A stretch of 64,000 nucleotides of DNA, from positions 124,001 through 188,000 of the forward strand of contig JBBCJL010000006.1 in the NCBI GenBank assembly GCA_037190225.1, written 5' to 3'. A program made the translations under genes and the position numbers. Positions within the stretch are counted from its first letter, which is position 1, and every line of letters starts with the position of its first letter. Positions 9,270 to 17,036 of the stretch are shown in pieces. The notes beneath the pieces are model-generated. The model was not told where the DNA came from. It saw only the letters and a program-made list of their open reading frames with translations, and searched no databases. This stretch comes from MKSF01 sp037190225 (lineage in GTDB: Bacteria > Bacteroidota > Bacteroidia > Chitinophagales > Chitinophagaceae).

Positions 9270-10361
9270 TTATCCCTTCCTGAGTAAATTATAAAGCCTG
9301 GTATTGATATATATAACTTCTTTACCCTTTTGTTGTGATTTCAAAATTCCTAATTCTTCTAAGCTGCTGAGGTATCGTGATGCAGCTTTTCTTTCGATAC
9401 CCAAATTGTTTACTAAAAACTCGATCTTGCTGTAAGGATGGATGTAAAGCTGTTCAATCAAATCTTTTGAATATATCCTGGGTAACTTTTCCTGTACCAG
9501 TTTTTGAGTTTCAATGAACAAATGATTCATTTTATGGATTTGTTCAATTGTGCTTAAAGCTGTCTGTTCTATGCCTTTCAGCATATACAAAATCCAATCT
9601 TCCCAATTTTTTTCAGTACGAACTTCTTGTAAGAGCCGGTAGTAATCTCTTTTGTTTTGGATGATATATGAGCTCAAGTACAGAACCGGCTCGTTCAACA
9701 GGCCTTTCAATATCAGATACAAAACATTGATCATCCTGCCAGTCCTGCCGTTTCCGTCATAAAAAGGGTGAATGCTTTCAAACTGATAATGCTGGATGGC
9801 TAATTTGATCAATGGGGACAGGTCATCTTCATCATTATTCAGGTACTCCTCCAGATTTTTCATCAGGTTATTAATCGTATCAAAATTGTCGGGAGGTGTG
9901 TAAATTATTTCATTGGTCAAATCATTGACCAATGCTGTTCCCGAGAGCCTTCTAAGTCCTGCATTGTTTTCTTCCAATTCTTTCTGAATGGATATTATCC
10001 CGTTTGTATTAAGGTATCCTTTTTCTTTAATCAATTTCGTCCCCATCAGAAGCGCCTCTCTGTATCGTAAAACTTCTTTAGTTGCAACATCGGGTTTAGC
10101 AGATTTTGCGTACAAGGCCTGATAGAGCTTATCCTGGGTTGTGATCACATTTTCAATTCCAGAGCTCGCCTGTGCTTCTTTTAAAATAACAGCATTGATA
10201 AGAATATTTGGATTGGGCAATGTGTTTGTAAGACCTTTTAGTTCTGCTAATGCTACTGCGGATTTGCTCTCCTGTTTTAGGATTGAAATGGTCTCTACCA
10301 AAGATTGCTTTGGAGGAAGAAGAGGCAAATCGTTAAATGCTTTATTTGATTTTGTTGTCAT
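9270..10361 (-). CDS. Fic family protein (probable AMP transferase) with built-in inhibitory motif
   Basis: The 363-residue protein has an N-terminal Fic_N-like region, a Fic core with the catalytic motif HPFYDGNGRTGR (about residues 198-209) and a C-terminal winged-helix-like tail (PYSKIEFLVNNLGIERKAASRYL). Fic enzymes usually transfer AMP from ATP to a protein hydroxyl group. Ser66-x-x-x-Glu70-Asn71 matches the (S/T)xxxE(G/N) inhibitory helix of class II Fic proteins, so it is probably self-inhibited rather than needing a separate antitoxin. It is the last gene of the AT-rich minus-strand cassette, 9 bases after the 54-residue ORF. Target unknown. Confidence 0.9.
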   Translation of the reverse strand: MTTKSNKAFNDLPLLPPKQSLVETISILKQESKSAVALAELKGLTNTLPNPNILINAVILKEAQASSGIENVITTQDKLYQALYAKSAKPDVATKEVLRYREALLMGTKLIKEKGYLNTNGIISIQKELEENNAGLRRLSGTALVNDLTNEIIYTPPDNFDTINNLMKNLEEYLNNDEDDLSPLIKLAIQHYQFESIHPFYDGNGRTGRMINVLYLILKGLLNEPVLYLSSYIIQNKRDYYRLLQEVRTEKNWEDWILYMLKGIEQTALSTIEQIHKMNHLFIETQKLVQEKLPRIYSKDLIEQLYIHPYSKIEFLVNNLGIERKAASRYLSSLEELGILKSQQKGKEVIYINTRLYNLLRKG

Positions 10362-10370
10362 AGTCTAAGT

Positions 10371-10535
10371 TTAAACGGCATATTCAGCGATTCCATCCGG
10401 TTGATTAAACCAACTTAAAATTTCAATGCTGCTTGTACCGATATCCCAAGCATAGAACTGTGAATTTAATTTGCTTTCAACGAATGAAGTACCGGAAAAT
10501 TCATCCCACAATTTTTCCAACTCAGCTATTTTCAT
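10371..10535 (-). CDS. Small hypothetical protein (54 aa) in the defence-like cassette
   Basis: An ATG at 10533-10535 opens a 54-residue frame starting MKIAELEKLWDEFSG and ending at 10371. It overlaps the end of the nuclease gene by 14 bases and ends 9 bases before the Fic start, which suggests translational coupling within one operon. The Trp-rich C-terminal half (AWDIGTSSIEILSWF) faintly recalls short proteins with an IWHWF-type motif, but this is weak. Function unknown; a small regulator or antitoxin for a neighbour is possible. Confidence 0.6.
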   Translation of the reverse strand: MKIAELEKLWDEFSGTSFVESKLNSQFYAWDIGTSSIEILSWFNQPDGIAEYAV

Positions 10536-11487
10536 TTTGATTATTTTTTTTGATGATAGATAAAAGGCTCATTAGCTCTGCTTCGGTTGTTACAAAAACT
10601 TCATAGCGTTCAGAGCCCAAACTTCCTTTTTTCTTTCCATTCGGACGAACTCTGTCATCTACTATTTCTCCTAATGAGGTAACTGCATCAATATTTGTAT
10701 TGATTACCAAAAAGCACTTTCTTCCTGTTTTTCCTGCATATCCTATTACAGAAAAAGTCTGTTTTCCGAAAGTAATTTTGATTTTACTTGCTTGTGCTTC
10801 AAGCGTTACCTGACTAAGATTTTTCAAATATTCATAGAAAATTCTAAACAGTCGTTTAGCCTCATCTTTTCCATATAAAAATGCTTCCGCATCTGCCAAT
10901 TCAGGCTTATTATCATTGATGTTTTTTGTTTTTTGAAGTTTAACAGCGTTTTCTTTTTCAATCAGATCGTCCGGGTCATTGTTGAGATAATCAATAAGCA
11001 AAAGTTGATTTTCAAACCACATATATTTTATCAACGTGATTTCGCTTTTGCTTTTTTTGGCTTTATCAACATCTGCCGGCGAAAAGGTTTTCGCAATTAA
11101 AACAAGTTCAATGCTGTCTTCTGAAATTTCGTTATACTTTGGTAAAACGGCATCATAACTTTGGGTAGACAGTAAGTAGATTTTTGCAAAATTGTCTTCA
11201 ACAAAATCCTTGTAATCAGAGGCCTGATTTCGTATGTTTTTATCTAAATCTTTTTTCAATTCAATAATGACAAACTTTTTTGTCTTTGGATTAAAAGCCA
11301 AAATATCTATTCTTCCTGAACCGCCTTTGCTTCTTACATTTCCGTCCAATGTAAATTCGCTTTTGATAAAAGTAAAATGAGGAAAAAATTCTTTCCAGTT
11401 TTCCGAAATGAAGCGATTCAGTTCCGCTTCCGATTTATTTACTTGTTTTAAAAATTTTTTGTTATCTGTTGAATATAATTTTAGCAT
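10522..11487 (-). CDS. NucS/DUF91-like PD-(D/E)xK nuclease-domain protein
   Basis: The 321-residue protein has an N-terminal region with the PD-(D/E)xK pattern: GRID with Asp61, then IELKKD with Glu76 and Lys78. This is the layout of NucS/DUF91 endonuclease-like domains. The C-terminal ~120 residues (YGKDEAKRLFRIFYEYLKN onward) resemble a DUF5655-type domain often attached to them. Such proteins frequently occur in restriction or defence neighbourhoods, which agrees with the XRE regulator, broken restriction gene and Fic gene beside it. The catalytic triad appears intact; the substrate is not known. Confidence 0.75.
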   Translation of the reverse strand: MLKLYSTDNKKFLKQVNKSEAELNRFISENWKEFFPHFTFIKSEFTLDGNVRSKGGSGRIDILAFNPKTKKFVIIELKKDLDKNIRNQASDYKDFVEDNFAKIYLLSTQSYDAVLPKYNEISEDSIELVLIAKTFSPADVDKAKKSKSEITLIKYMWFENQLLLIDYLNNDPDDLIEKENAVKLQKTKNINDNKPELADAEAFLYGKDEAKRLFRIFYEYLKNLSQVTLEAQASKIKITFGKQTFSVIGYAGKTGRKCFLVINTNIDAVTSLGEIVDDRVRPNGKKKGSLGSERYEVFVTTEAELMSLLSIIKKNNQNENS

Positions 11488-11515
11488 TGTTTCTCTGTTT
11501 TGGTTTATGCAACAT

Positions 11516-11608
11516 TTGCGTTAGGGATTGCAATGGAAATCCTTTTTTGTCCCGAAAGGTGGAAAAGATTGGAACGGAAAGCGCGACCCTAAGCGGAACG
11601 CCCAAAAA
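11516..11608. repeat. Possible interspersed repeat at the breakpoint of the restriction gene
   Basis: Read on the minus strand this stretch starts TTGGGCGTTCCGCTTAGGG and ends AATCCCTAACGCAAA. I recall similar GGGCGTTCC ... CCCTAACGC blocks in intergenic DNA of several Bacteroidota, but this is memory and not a search. It begins where similarity to type IIG restriction enzymes stops and ends just before the nuclease gene, so it marks the deletion or insertion point. No second copy exists in the window. Confidence 0.45.
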
Positions 11609-11790
11609 ATATTTATCAAACTGGCTTCTGCTTCGTTAGCTGGTTTTCCGGCGTTGTTTTTTATATCCCAACCCAACAACTCAAAAAAAGGGTTTAAGAA
11701 ATCATTGCGGAGCAGTGTTTCATTATACTTGTTGGTCAGATACTGATTGCTGTCCGGCTGGTATTTTTCCAGGAGTTGCTTTATCGTCAT
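11521..11790 (-). pseudogene. Truncated type IIG restriction-modification enzyme (N-terminal remnant)
   Basis: The first ~57 codons (MTIKQLLEKYQP ... LGWDIKNNAGKPANEAEA) resemble the start of large Eco57I-type restriction/methylase proteins, which exceed 900 residues. After that the frame runs into the repeat-like block and stops at 89 codons, with no methylase motifs left. The start codon overlaps the stop of the regulator gene (ATGA, 11787-11790), so the gene was once translationally coupled to it. It is best read as a decayed restriction gene. Confidence 0.65.
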
Positions 11791-12116
11791 TTCTGCTTGC
11801 TTGCTTTTAAAAATTTTACTCTTCGCTCGGCTACTTTCAAGGCTTTTTCTCCCAGGTCCTCGTCTTGAATTTCATACATTATCTTATCGCTAAGAAATAA
11901 CACCAATAATTCATCAGCGTTATATCCGTAAATACCTGCAAGTTTGAGAATAATATCTTTTGTGAGTTTGCGTTCGCCACGTTCCATTTTGCTTAAAATA
12001 GCAACATCAATGTCGAGCAATGCAGAAACTTTCCGCAATGGAAGTTCTTTACCTTCTCGTAGCTCCCGTAGCTTTTCGCCTATGCTTGTCGTTGCTGATA
12101 TACTTTCTGTTGACAT
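11787..12116 (-). CDS. XRE-family transcriptional regulator (restriction controller-like)
   Basis: The 109-residue protein (from ATG at 12116; a TTG at 12131 would overlap the operator repeats) has a helix-turn-helix of the Cro/C1 class at about residues 12-70, with LRKVSALLDIDVAILSKME as the recognition region. A C-terminal charged tail follows. Small XRE proteins directly upstream of type IIG genes commonly control them. It heads the five-gene minus-strand cassette and probably represses or times its expression through the repeats just upstream. Confidence 0.8.
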   Translation of the reverse strand: MSTESISATTSIGEKLRELREGKELPLRKVSALLDIDVAILSKMERGERKLTKDIILKLAGIYGYNADELLVLFLSDKIMYEIQDEDLGEKALKVAERRVKFLKASKQK

Positions 12117-12141
12117 ATTTTCTATTGACAATAAGTGTCAA
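12110..12141 (-). promoter_or_regulatory. Probable operator of the XRE regulator
   Basis: TTGACA (12110-12115), TTGACA (12125-12130) and TGTCAA (12136-12141) form a direct repeat plus a 17-bp inverted repeat around the start of the regulator gene. This arrangement is typical for autoregulated controller proteins. Binding is inferred. Confidence 0.5.
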
Positions 12142-12233
12142 ATTTAATCAAAGTATTCTGCAGGCAAAAATTTTAATAACGTTTTTATGCAGGCGCAGCC
12201 GGTGAACCTGGAAAGGGTGGAAACACCCGCCGC

Positions 12234-12314
12234 TCCCTTTCCGCACTTCAGTTTCCAATTTCATCAGTTCAGCCGGATTTATGCTGATGCAAGGCTTAAG
12301 GGCAGCTACCTTTG
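12234..12314 (+). promoter_or_regulatory. Activator element and -7 box of the TolC-like gene
   Basis: Counterpart of the element at 4604-4686. A CCCTTTC tract (from 12235) leads to direct repeats TCAGTTTCC (12248-12256) and TCAGTTCAG (12264-12272); the second fits the LytTR half-site consensus exactly. The 31-base core (12249-12279) is separated by 27 bases from TACCTTTG (12307-12314), and the gene starts 29 bases further on. Sharing both sequence and spacing with the adaptor promoter strongly suggests common control. Confidence 0.65.
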
Positions 12315-12343
12315 GAACTCCGGCAGTAAAAAATAAGCACCAG

Positions 12344-13744
12344 ATGAAAATAGTAATAAAAAGCAGCATCTCTTTATTGTTGATAGCGGGGCTGCTACAA
12401 TCCTGCAAAGTGACGAAAGATCATACCCGCCCGGAGCTGAACCTCCCGGCATCGTTCAACGCTGCGGCAATGGGGACGGATACCGGCATCGTTGAAATCC
12501 CGGCTTACCGGCAATTTTTCGCCGACCACGCGCTGGTAGAACTGCTGGATCAAGTGATGGCGCACAACCCGGACCTGCTGATCGCATCGGAGCAGCTACT
12601 GGCGGCCGAAGCATCCCTGAAAAGCGTGAAACTCAATTATCTCCCGGACATCAATTTACAGGTGAATGCGGGCGTGCAACGGTTGTCCCAAAACAGTATG
12701 ATGGGCTCTTTTGCGGGCGGATTGCTGTTTGAAGAATACAATATGGCGCCGGCCATTTCCTGGGACATAGATTTCTGGGGCAAGCTGAAAAGGCAACGGG
12801 AAGAAGCTTTATCGGGCTATCTTAGCCAGGCCGAAAACCGCAGGGCATTACGGGTACAGCTGATCGCACAGGCTGCACAGGCTTATTACAACCTGCTGAG
12901 CCTGGATGAGCAGCTACGCATCGCGCAGGCAGTGGAAAAAAGTATGCGGGAAACGCTGGCGATGCTGCAAACGCAATATGCCGTGGGGGACGTCAGCTCG
13001 CTGGCCATCCGGCAATCGGAAGCGCAGCTGGCAGAAACAAGGGCATTGATACCCGAGATCAAAGCCGGCATCAAAGCGCAGGAAAACGCTTTGCAGACCC
13101 TGGCAGGCAGCTATCCCGATGCGGTACAACGTGCCCGGTCCTTGCAAAACAGGGCCTTCGCCACGGAGCTTGAAACCGGTGTGCCGGCCGACCTGCTGGC
13201 GAACCGCCCGGATGTAAAGCAGCAGGAGCTGCAATTGCAGGGCGCCAATGCACGGGTGGGCATTGCCAAAGCGGACTTTTACCCGACCCTGAGGATTACC
13301 GGGCAGGGCGGACTGAATGCTATTAAGGCGACCAACTGGTTTTCCATCCCGGCCTCGCTGTTCGGGAATGTCGCCGCGGGACTGACGCAGCCTCTATTCA
13401 ACAGGAGAAGCATCCGGTCGGCGTATGAGCAGGCTGTGCACCAGCGGGAAGCTGCTGTGCACGCGTTCCGGAAATCGGTGCTGGTGGCGGTGGAAGAAGT
13501 GAGCACTTCGCTGAGCACCATTACGCACATCAAAGAGCAGCTGACGGAGGCAGGTAACCGTAAGGCCGCGATGGACAAGGCAATGGCGGATGCCCGGCTG
13601 CTCTATCAATATGGGGAAGCCAATTACCTCGAGGTGCTGACCGTACAGCAAAGCTATTTCCAGGCGGAATTAGCGCATACAATGGTCCTTCAAAAGGAAA
13701 TAAATGCTTACATTGCTTTGTATAAATCTTTAGGTGGCAATTAG
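12344..13744 (+). CDS. TolC/OprM-like outer membrane efflux lipoprotein
   Basis: This 466-residue protein is the outer membrane channel of the RND efflux system. The start chosen gives a lipoprotein signal peptide (LLIAGLLQSC, Cys21). Two outer membrane efflux protein repeats of long amphipathic helices follow, with VPADLLANRPDVKQQE and the C-terminal LYQYGEANYLEVLTVQQSYF typical of NodT-type factors. It has its own promoter, shared in design with the adaptor operon, and is followed by the sensor kinase after 3 bases. Confidence 0.93.
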   Translation: MKIVIKSSISLLLIAGLLQSCKVTKDHTRPELNLPASFNAAAMGTDTGIVEIPAYRQFFADHALVELLDQVMAHNPDLLIASEQLLAAEASLKSVKLNYLPDINLQVNAGVQRLSQNSMMGSFAGGLLFEEYNMAPAISWDIDFWGKLKRQREEALSGYLSQAENRRALRVQLIAQAAQAYYNLLSLDEQLRIAQAVEKSMRETLAMLQTQYAVGDVSSLAIRQSEAQLAETRALIPEIKAGIKAQENALQTLAGSYPDAVQRARSLQNRAFATELETGVPADLLANRPDVKQQELQLQGANARVGIAKADFYPTLRITGQGGLNAIKATNWFSIPASLFGNVAAGLTQPLFNRRSIRSAYEQAVHQREAAVHAFRKSVLVAVEEVSTSLSTITHIKEQLTEAGNRKAAMDKAMADARLLYQYGEANYLEVLTVQQSYFQAELAHTMVLQKEINAYIALYKSLGGN

Positions 13745-13747
13745 GCG

Positions 13748-14848
13748 ATGATAAAAGACAGCAACAATACCGGTACTTTTTGGAAGCGGGTGTTCCAGTG
13801 GAGCGGCGTGCCGGTTTCGCTGGCCCTGGCCAACCTGGTGCAATACCTGCTGAATCCTGCCAGCAGCTGGTGGGACTTTTATACGGAGGCCCAATGGTCG
13901 GAGATCGGGGCTACCATCGTGGGCGGCATCGTGATGTACGCTATTCTTTTCTGGATCATCCGCCTGCTCTCGGGCTGGGTCAACCGGAAAGTGCTGTTCA
14001 GGAATAACATCCTCGTTCAGTTCCTGATCACCACGGGTGTGGTCATTGGCTGTATGTTCCTGCTGTTGAACCTGGAAAATGTGGTGTACGACTGGATCTG
14101 GCCGGAACCACCTGAGAATAACCAGGAAATGGAGCTGGCGATAAGGTATTACCTGGTGGTGAACCTGGTCGTGGCGGCCTTTGTCAACAGCTTCTATCAT
14201 TCTTTTTTCTTTTTCGAGCAATGGAAGGCCAAGGTGATCGAAAGCAACCAGCTGCAAATCCTGTCCCACCAGCTCAGGGAAAATGCTTTGCAGTCGGAGC
14301 TGGAAGTGCTGAAGCTGCAGCTGGACCCGCATTTCCTGTTCAATAATTTCAGCATCCTCACGCAGCTGATAGAAACCGACCCCGGGGCCGCGCAGGAATT
14401 TCTGTCGAATCTCTCGAGGGTGTACCGCTACATCTTAACCACCGGGAAAAAAGACGTGGTGGCATTGGAAGAGGAGCTGAAATTCGTGGAAATGTATTTT
14501 CACCTCATCAAAATACGGCACGGGGAAAGCATCCATTTGTCCGTCAAGGTCAGCGATGCGGATAAACGGAAGGGCATTCCGCCGGTCACCTTGCAGCTGT
14601 TGCTGGAAAATGCGATCAAGCATAATATTTCGACCGTGAAACAGCCGTTGCATTTGTCGGTTGAAAGCCCGGGTGATGGTACTATCGTGGTGAAAAATAA
14701 TTTGCAACGCATCAATATTGATTATAAAAGCACCGGGATGGGCTTGAAGAACATCCGGGAACGCTACCAGCTATTGCAGGGCATCGCACCTGAAATTACA
14801 AGCAGTGACAGCTCTTTTGAAGTGAGGCTGCCTTTGCTCCATCTCTAA
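13748..14848 (+). CDS. LytS-type membrane sensor histidine kinase
   Basis: The 366-residue protein has four hydrophobic segments in its first ~160 residues, a short coiled linker and a His_kinase domain with the phosphoacceptor motif DPHFLFNN (His about 195) plus an ATPase domain with LLLENAIKHN and the G box GMGLKNIRERY. It is the sensor partner of the LytTR regulator that follows after 9 bases, and it is co-transcribed with the TolC-like gene, so it most likely senses envelope or drug stress to control the pump. Confidence 0.92.
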   Translation: MIKDSNNTGTFWKRVFQWSGVPVSLALANLVQYLLNPASSWWDFYTEAQWSEIGATIVGGIVMYAILFWIIRLLSGWVNRKVLFRNNILVQFLITTGVVIGCMFLLLNLENVVYDWIWPEPPENNQEMELAIRYYLVVNLVVAAFVNSFYHSFFFFEQWKAKVIESNQLQILSHQLRENALQSELEVLKLQLDPHFLFNNFSILTQLIETDPGAAQEFLSNLSRVYRYILTTGKKDVVALEEELKFVEMYFHLIKIRHGESIHLSVKVSDADKRKGIPPVTLQLLLENAIKHNISTVKQPLHLSVESPGDGTIVVKNNLQRINIDYKSTGMGLKNIRERYQLLQGIAPEITSSDSSFEVRLPLLHL

Positions 14849-14857
14849 AATTGCGTT

Positions 14858-15613
14858 ATGAACTACCTGATCATTGAAGACGAACAATACAATGCCGAGC
14901 TGCTGAAAAGTATGGTGGAAAAAGCGGATATTACGGCCAGCCTATTGGCCATATTGCCTACTATCCAGGAAAGCGTGGAATGGCTGAATGTGCATCCGCA
15001 ACCGGATGTGATCTTTATGGATATCCGCCTGGCAGATGGCTTGTCGTTTGAGATCTTTAAGCAAGCGGACATCCGGTCGCCGGTCATTTTCACCACGGCT
15101 TATGATGAGTATGCCTTGCAGGCGTTCAAGGTATATGGTGCGGCTTATTTACTGAAGCCCATCGAAAAGGAAGAGCTGGCAGCAGCGCTGGCCAAAGTAA
15201 AAAGGGTGCAGCCGCAGCTTTCGGGCGATGATGCGGGCGCCATCCTGGAGATGTTCCGCACGCAGCAGAAAACTTACAAAAGCCGTTTCCTGCTGCATTA
15301 CCGGGAAACGTACAAGATAATCCCGGTAGACACTATTGATTATGTGTACCTGGAGCATAAGATCGTTCATTTCCGGCTTTTGGACGGGTCTGTCATTGCT
15401 GTTCCCTACACGCTGGAAGAGCTGGAGGAGCAGCTCGATCCGCAGTATTTCTTCCGGGTCAACCGGCAGTACATCCTGCACATCAACAGCATCGAAAGTA
15501 TTTTCAAGCACTTCAACGAAAAGCTGAAGATCATCCTGAAACGGGACCGGAAGGCTGAGGTGATCGTGAGCCGGATCAAGATGCCGCAGTTTAAGTTGTG
15601 GGTGGATGGGTGA
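14858..15613 (+). CDS. LytTR-family response regulator
   Basis: The 251-residue protein has an N-terminal receiver domain (acidic Glu7-Asp8, phosphorylation site Asp55 in FMDIR, Lys in LKPIEKEEL) and a C-terminal LytTR DNA-binding domain (about residues 145-250, including YFFRVNRQYILHINSI). LytTR proteins bind pairs of ~9-base direct repeats; such repeats lie upstream of both transport units. This supports a local circuit of kinase, regulator and efflux pump. Confidence 0.93.
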   Translation: MNYLIIEDEQYNAELLKSMVEKADITASLLAILPTIQESVEWLNVHPQPDVIFMDIRLADGLSFEIFKQADIRSPVIFTTAYDEYALQAFKVYGAAYLLKPIEKEELAAALAKVKRVQPQLSGDDAGAILEMFRTQQKTYKSRFLLHYRETYKIIPVDTIDYVYLEHKIVHFRLLDGSVIAVPYTLEELEEQLDPQYFFRVNRQYILHINSIESIFKHFNEKLKIILKRDRKAEVIVSRIKMPQFKLWVDG

Positions 15614-15722
15614 TGATCACAACAACTGTGGACAACCACCCCATTCCTGACTGAAGCGAAGAAAAAGAGGAGCCCGATCTCCCTGTTCATAAGTGGATTC
15701 CTACATTACTCCTTTATGAGGC

Positions 15723-16148
15723 TTATTGCCGTTCAAAGACACCATAAAATACCATACCGAATGAAGTATCCTTGAAAATAAATTTATCTTTCTCAAAGGA
15801 ATAAAGCTCCAAATACATCGTATCCGGTGCGCCGTCATACGCTCTGATCTGGCGGATATAGCTTTCGTCCGTAGATACGATCCAGTCAAAGGCTTCTTCG
15901 GTAGAATCCGCTAAGAACAGCGAGTTTCCCGTTCCCCCTTTACGGTAAGTCTCTACGTAGCCGTAGCGTTCATCTATCGCCTCGAGGCTATCGGGATGCG
16001 GGCCGCCAAAGGTACTCTTCCAGGTGCCTAACAGCAGATCGGCACGTGTTTCAGCCGGGATGGGCTGTGGATTCGGGTCTTTTTTGCAGGCGCTGAGGAT
16101 ACTCATCCCTGCCAGTCCCGCTACCATAATTTTGAAATACAAATGCAT
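15723..16148 (-). CDS. Small lipoprotein, lipocalin-like
   Basis: The 141-residue product begins with a lipoprotein signal (MVAGLAGMSILSACKKD), so it is probably anchored in the envelope. The mature part has LLGTWKST near its start and alternating strands ending FGMVFYGVFERQ, the pattern of Bacteroidota lipocalin-like proteins. Function unknown. It ends 109 bases from the convergent LytTR gene. Confidence 0.75.
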   Translation of the reverse strand: MHLYFKIMVAGLAGMSILSACKKDPNPQPIPAETRADLLLGTWKSTFGGPHPDSLEAIDERYGYVETYRKGGTGNSLFLADSTEEAFDWIVSTDESYIRQIRAYDGAPDTMYLELYSFEKDKFIFKDTSFGMVFYGVFERQ

Positions 16149-16273
16149 AGTTCAATATTTATCTGTTACCTTAAAACGGCAGGCAGCCTTTATTATTGTT
16201 ATAACATACAATATCCTGTTGTTGAACCAATGCTTATGACGAATATACTTTGCAGGCTTTCGGGGTAGTCAGC

Positions 16274-16489
16274 CTATTTTTTTCGCTCACTTACATATTC
16301 CAGAATGTCGCCTGGCTGGCAGTCCAATGCTTGACAGATCGCCTCTAAGGTGCTGAAACGTATTGCTTTTGCCTTTCCTGTTTTTAAGATAGAAAGGTTA
16401 GATAAGGTCAAGCCGACCCTTTCAGAAAGCTCATTCAAAGAGATCTTTCGCCTGGCCATCATCACGTCTAAGTTTACAATGATCGGCAT
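16274..16489 (-). CDS. YozG-type XRE transcriptional regulator
   Basis: The 71-residue protein is a single Cro/C1-type helix-turn-helix (ISLNELSERVGLTLSNLSIL, then FSTLEAICQALDCQPGDILEY). These tiny regulators usually accompany a DUF2975 membrane protein, exactly as here, where the partner gene is 2 bases upstream in the same operon. It probably binds the palindrome in front of the operon. Confidence 0.85.
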   Translation of the reverse strand: MPIIVNLDVMMARRKISLNELSERVGLTLSNLSILKTGKAKAIRFSTLEAICQALDCQPGDILEYVSERKK

Positions 16490-16491
16490 AG

Positions 16492-16971
16492 TTAAACAGT
16501 TAAGTCATTTTCGGATTTCATATCTATGGCATTTTGCAATATTTTTTCAAATATGGCCGCGGCGGTCGCCACTACGATAGCGGCAAAGGTAGTTACAATA
16601 CAGATGGCAAGAAAGCCCGCGATGTCGTCCTCTTTATCCTTGGTGAACCTTGTAAATAGTCCTGCCACCGCAATTAAGATGCTTAATAGGGCTGCACAAT
16701 ACTTTATGTTCTTTAAAGCCTTCACGGACTGTATTGAGAATACTTTATTCTGTCCGATATAACCAAGAAGCCTGAATGCGTTGTATAACGCAATAAAAAA
16801 GGCAATTGACGCTCCATAGACATATAAGATAAGCGGGTCAGCGTAAATACTGAATAAATCCAGGTTTACGGCCCGCCCCTCAGTTAAGGGAAGCCAGGTC
16901 AAAATGATAAGCGCTGCAATACCGATAAGGACGGTAACTATTTGAAGGAATCCTGTTGAAACTTTTTTCAT
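16492..16971 (-). CDS. DUF2975 membrane protein
   Basis: The 159-residue protein shows four predicted transmembrane segments, the last near residues 120-145, with the short loop IGQNKVFSIQSVKALKNIKY typical of DUF2975. The family has no firm biochemical role; its constant pairing with a YozG-like regulator suggests a membrane-linked control of that regulator. First gene of the two-gene operon. Confidence 0.82.
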   Translation of the reverse strand: MKKVSTGFLQIVTVLIGIAALIILTWLPLTEGRAVNLDLFSIYADPLILYVYGASIAFFIALYNAFRLLGYIGQNKVFSIQSVKALKNIKYCAALLSILIAVAGLFTRFTKDKEDDIAGFLAICIVTTFAAIVVATAAAIFEKILQNAIDMKSENDLTV

Positions 16972-17001
16972 AACGTTTGATATAAATTTTTAATTACAGC
17001 G

Positions 17002-17036
17002 TAAATGTAATAAATATTTATTGATAAACAATAAAT
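17002..17036 (-). promoter_or_regulatory. Promoter and palindromic operator of the DUF2975-YozG operon
   Basis: ATTTATTG (17016-17023) and CAATAAAT (17029-17036) are perfect inverted arms. On the minus strand a -33 TTG lies inside the palindrome (17029-17031), followed after 19 bases by TACATTTA (17002-17009), one mismatch from TAnnTTTG, 30 bases before the DUF2975 start. A repressor on the palindrome would block the -33 site. Confidence 0.5.

Noticed and set aside
9077..9283. 68-residue hydrophobic ORF
   Set aside because: It lies in AT-rich DNA, contains the GTGTACC repeats and runs into the end of the Fic gene; no sign of a real start or domain.
9202..12141. Terminal inverted repeats of a transposon around the Fic cassette
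   Set aside because: The GTGTACC repeats at one edge have no partner at the other edge and no transposase or integrase gene is present.
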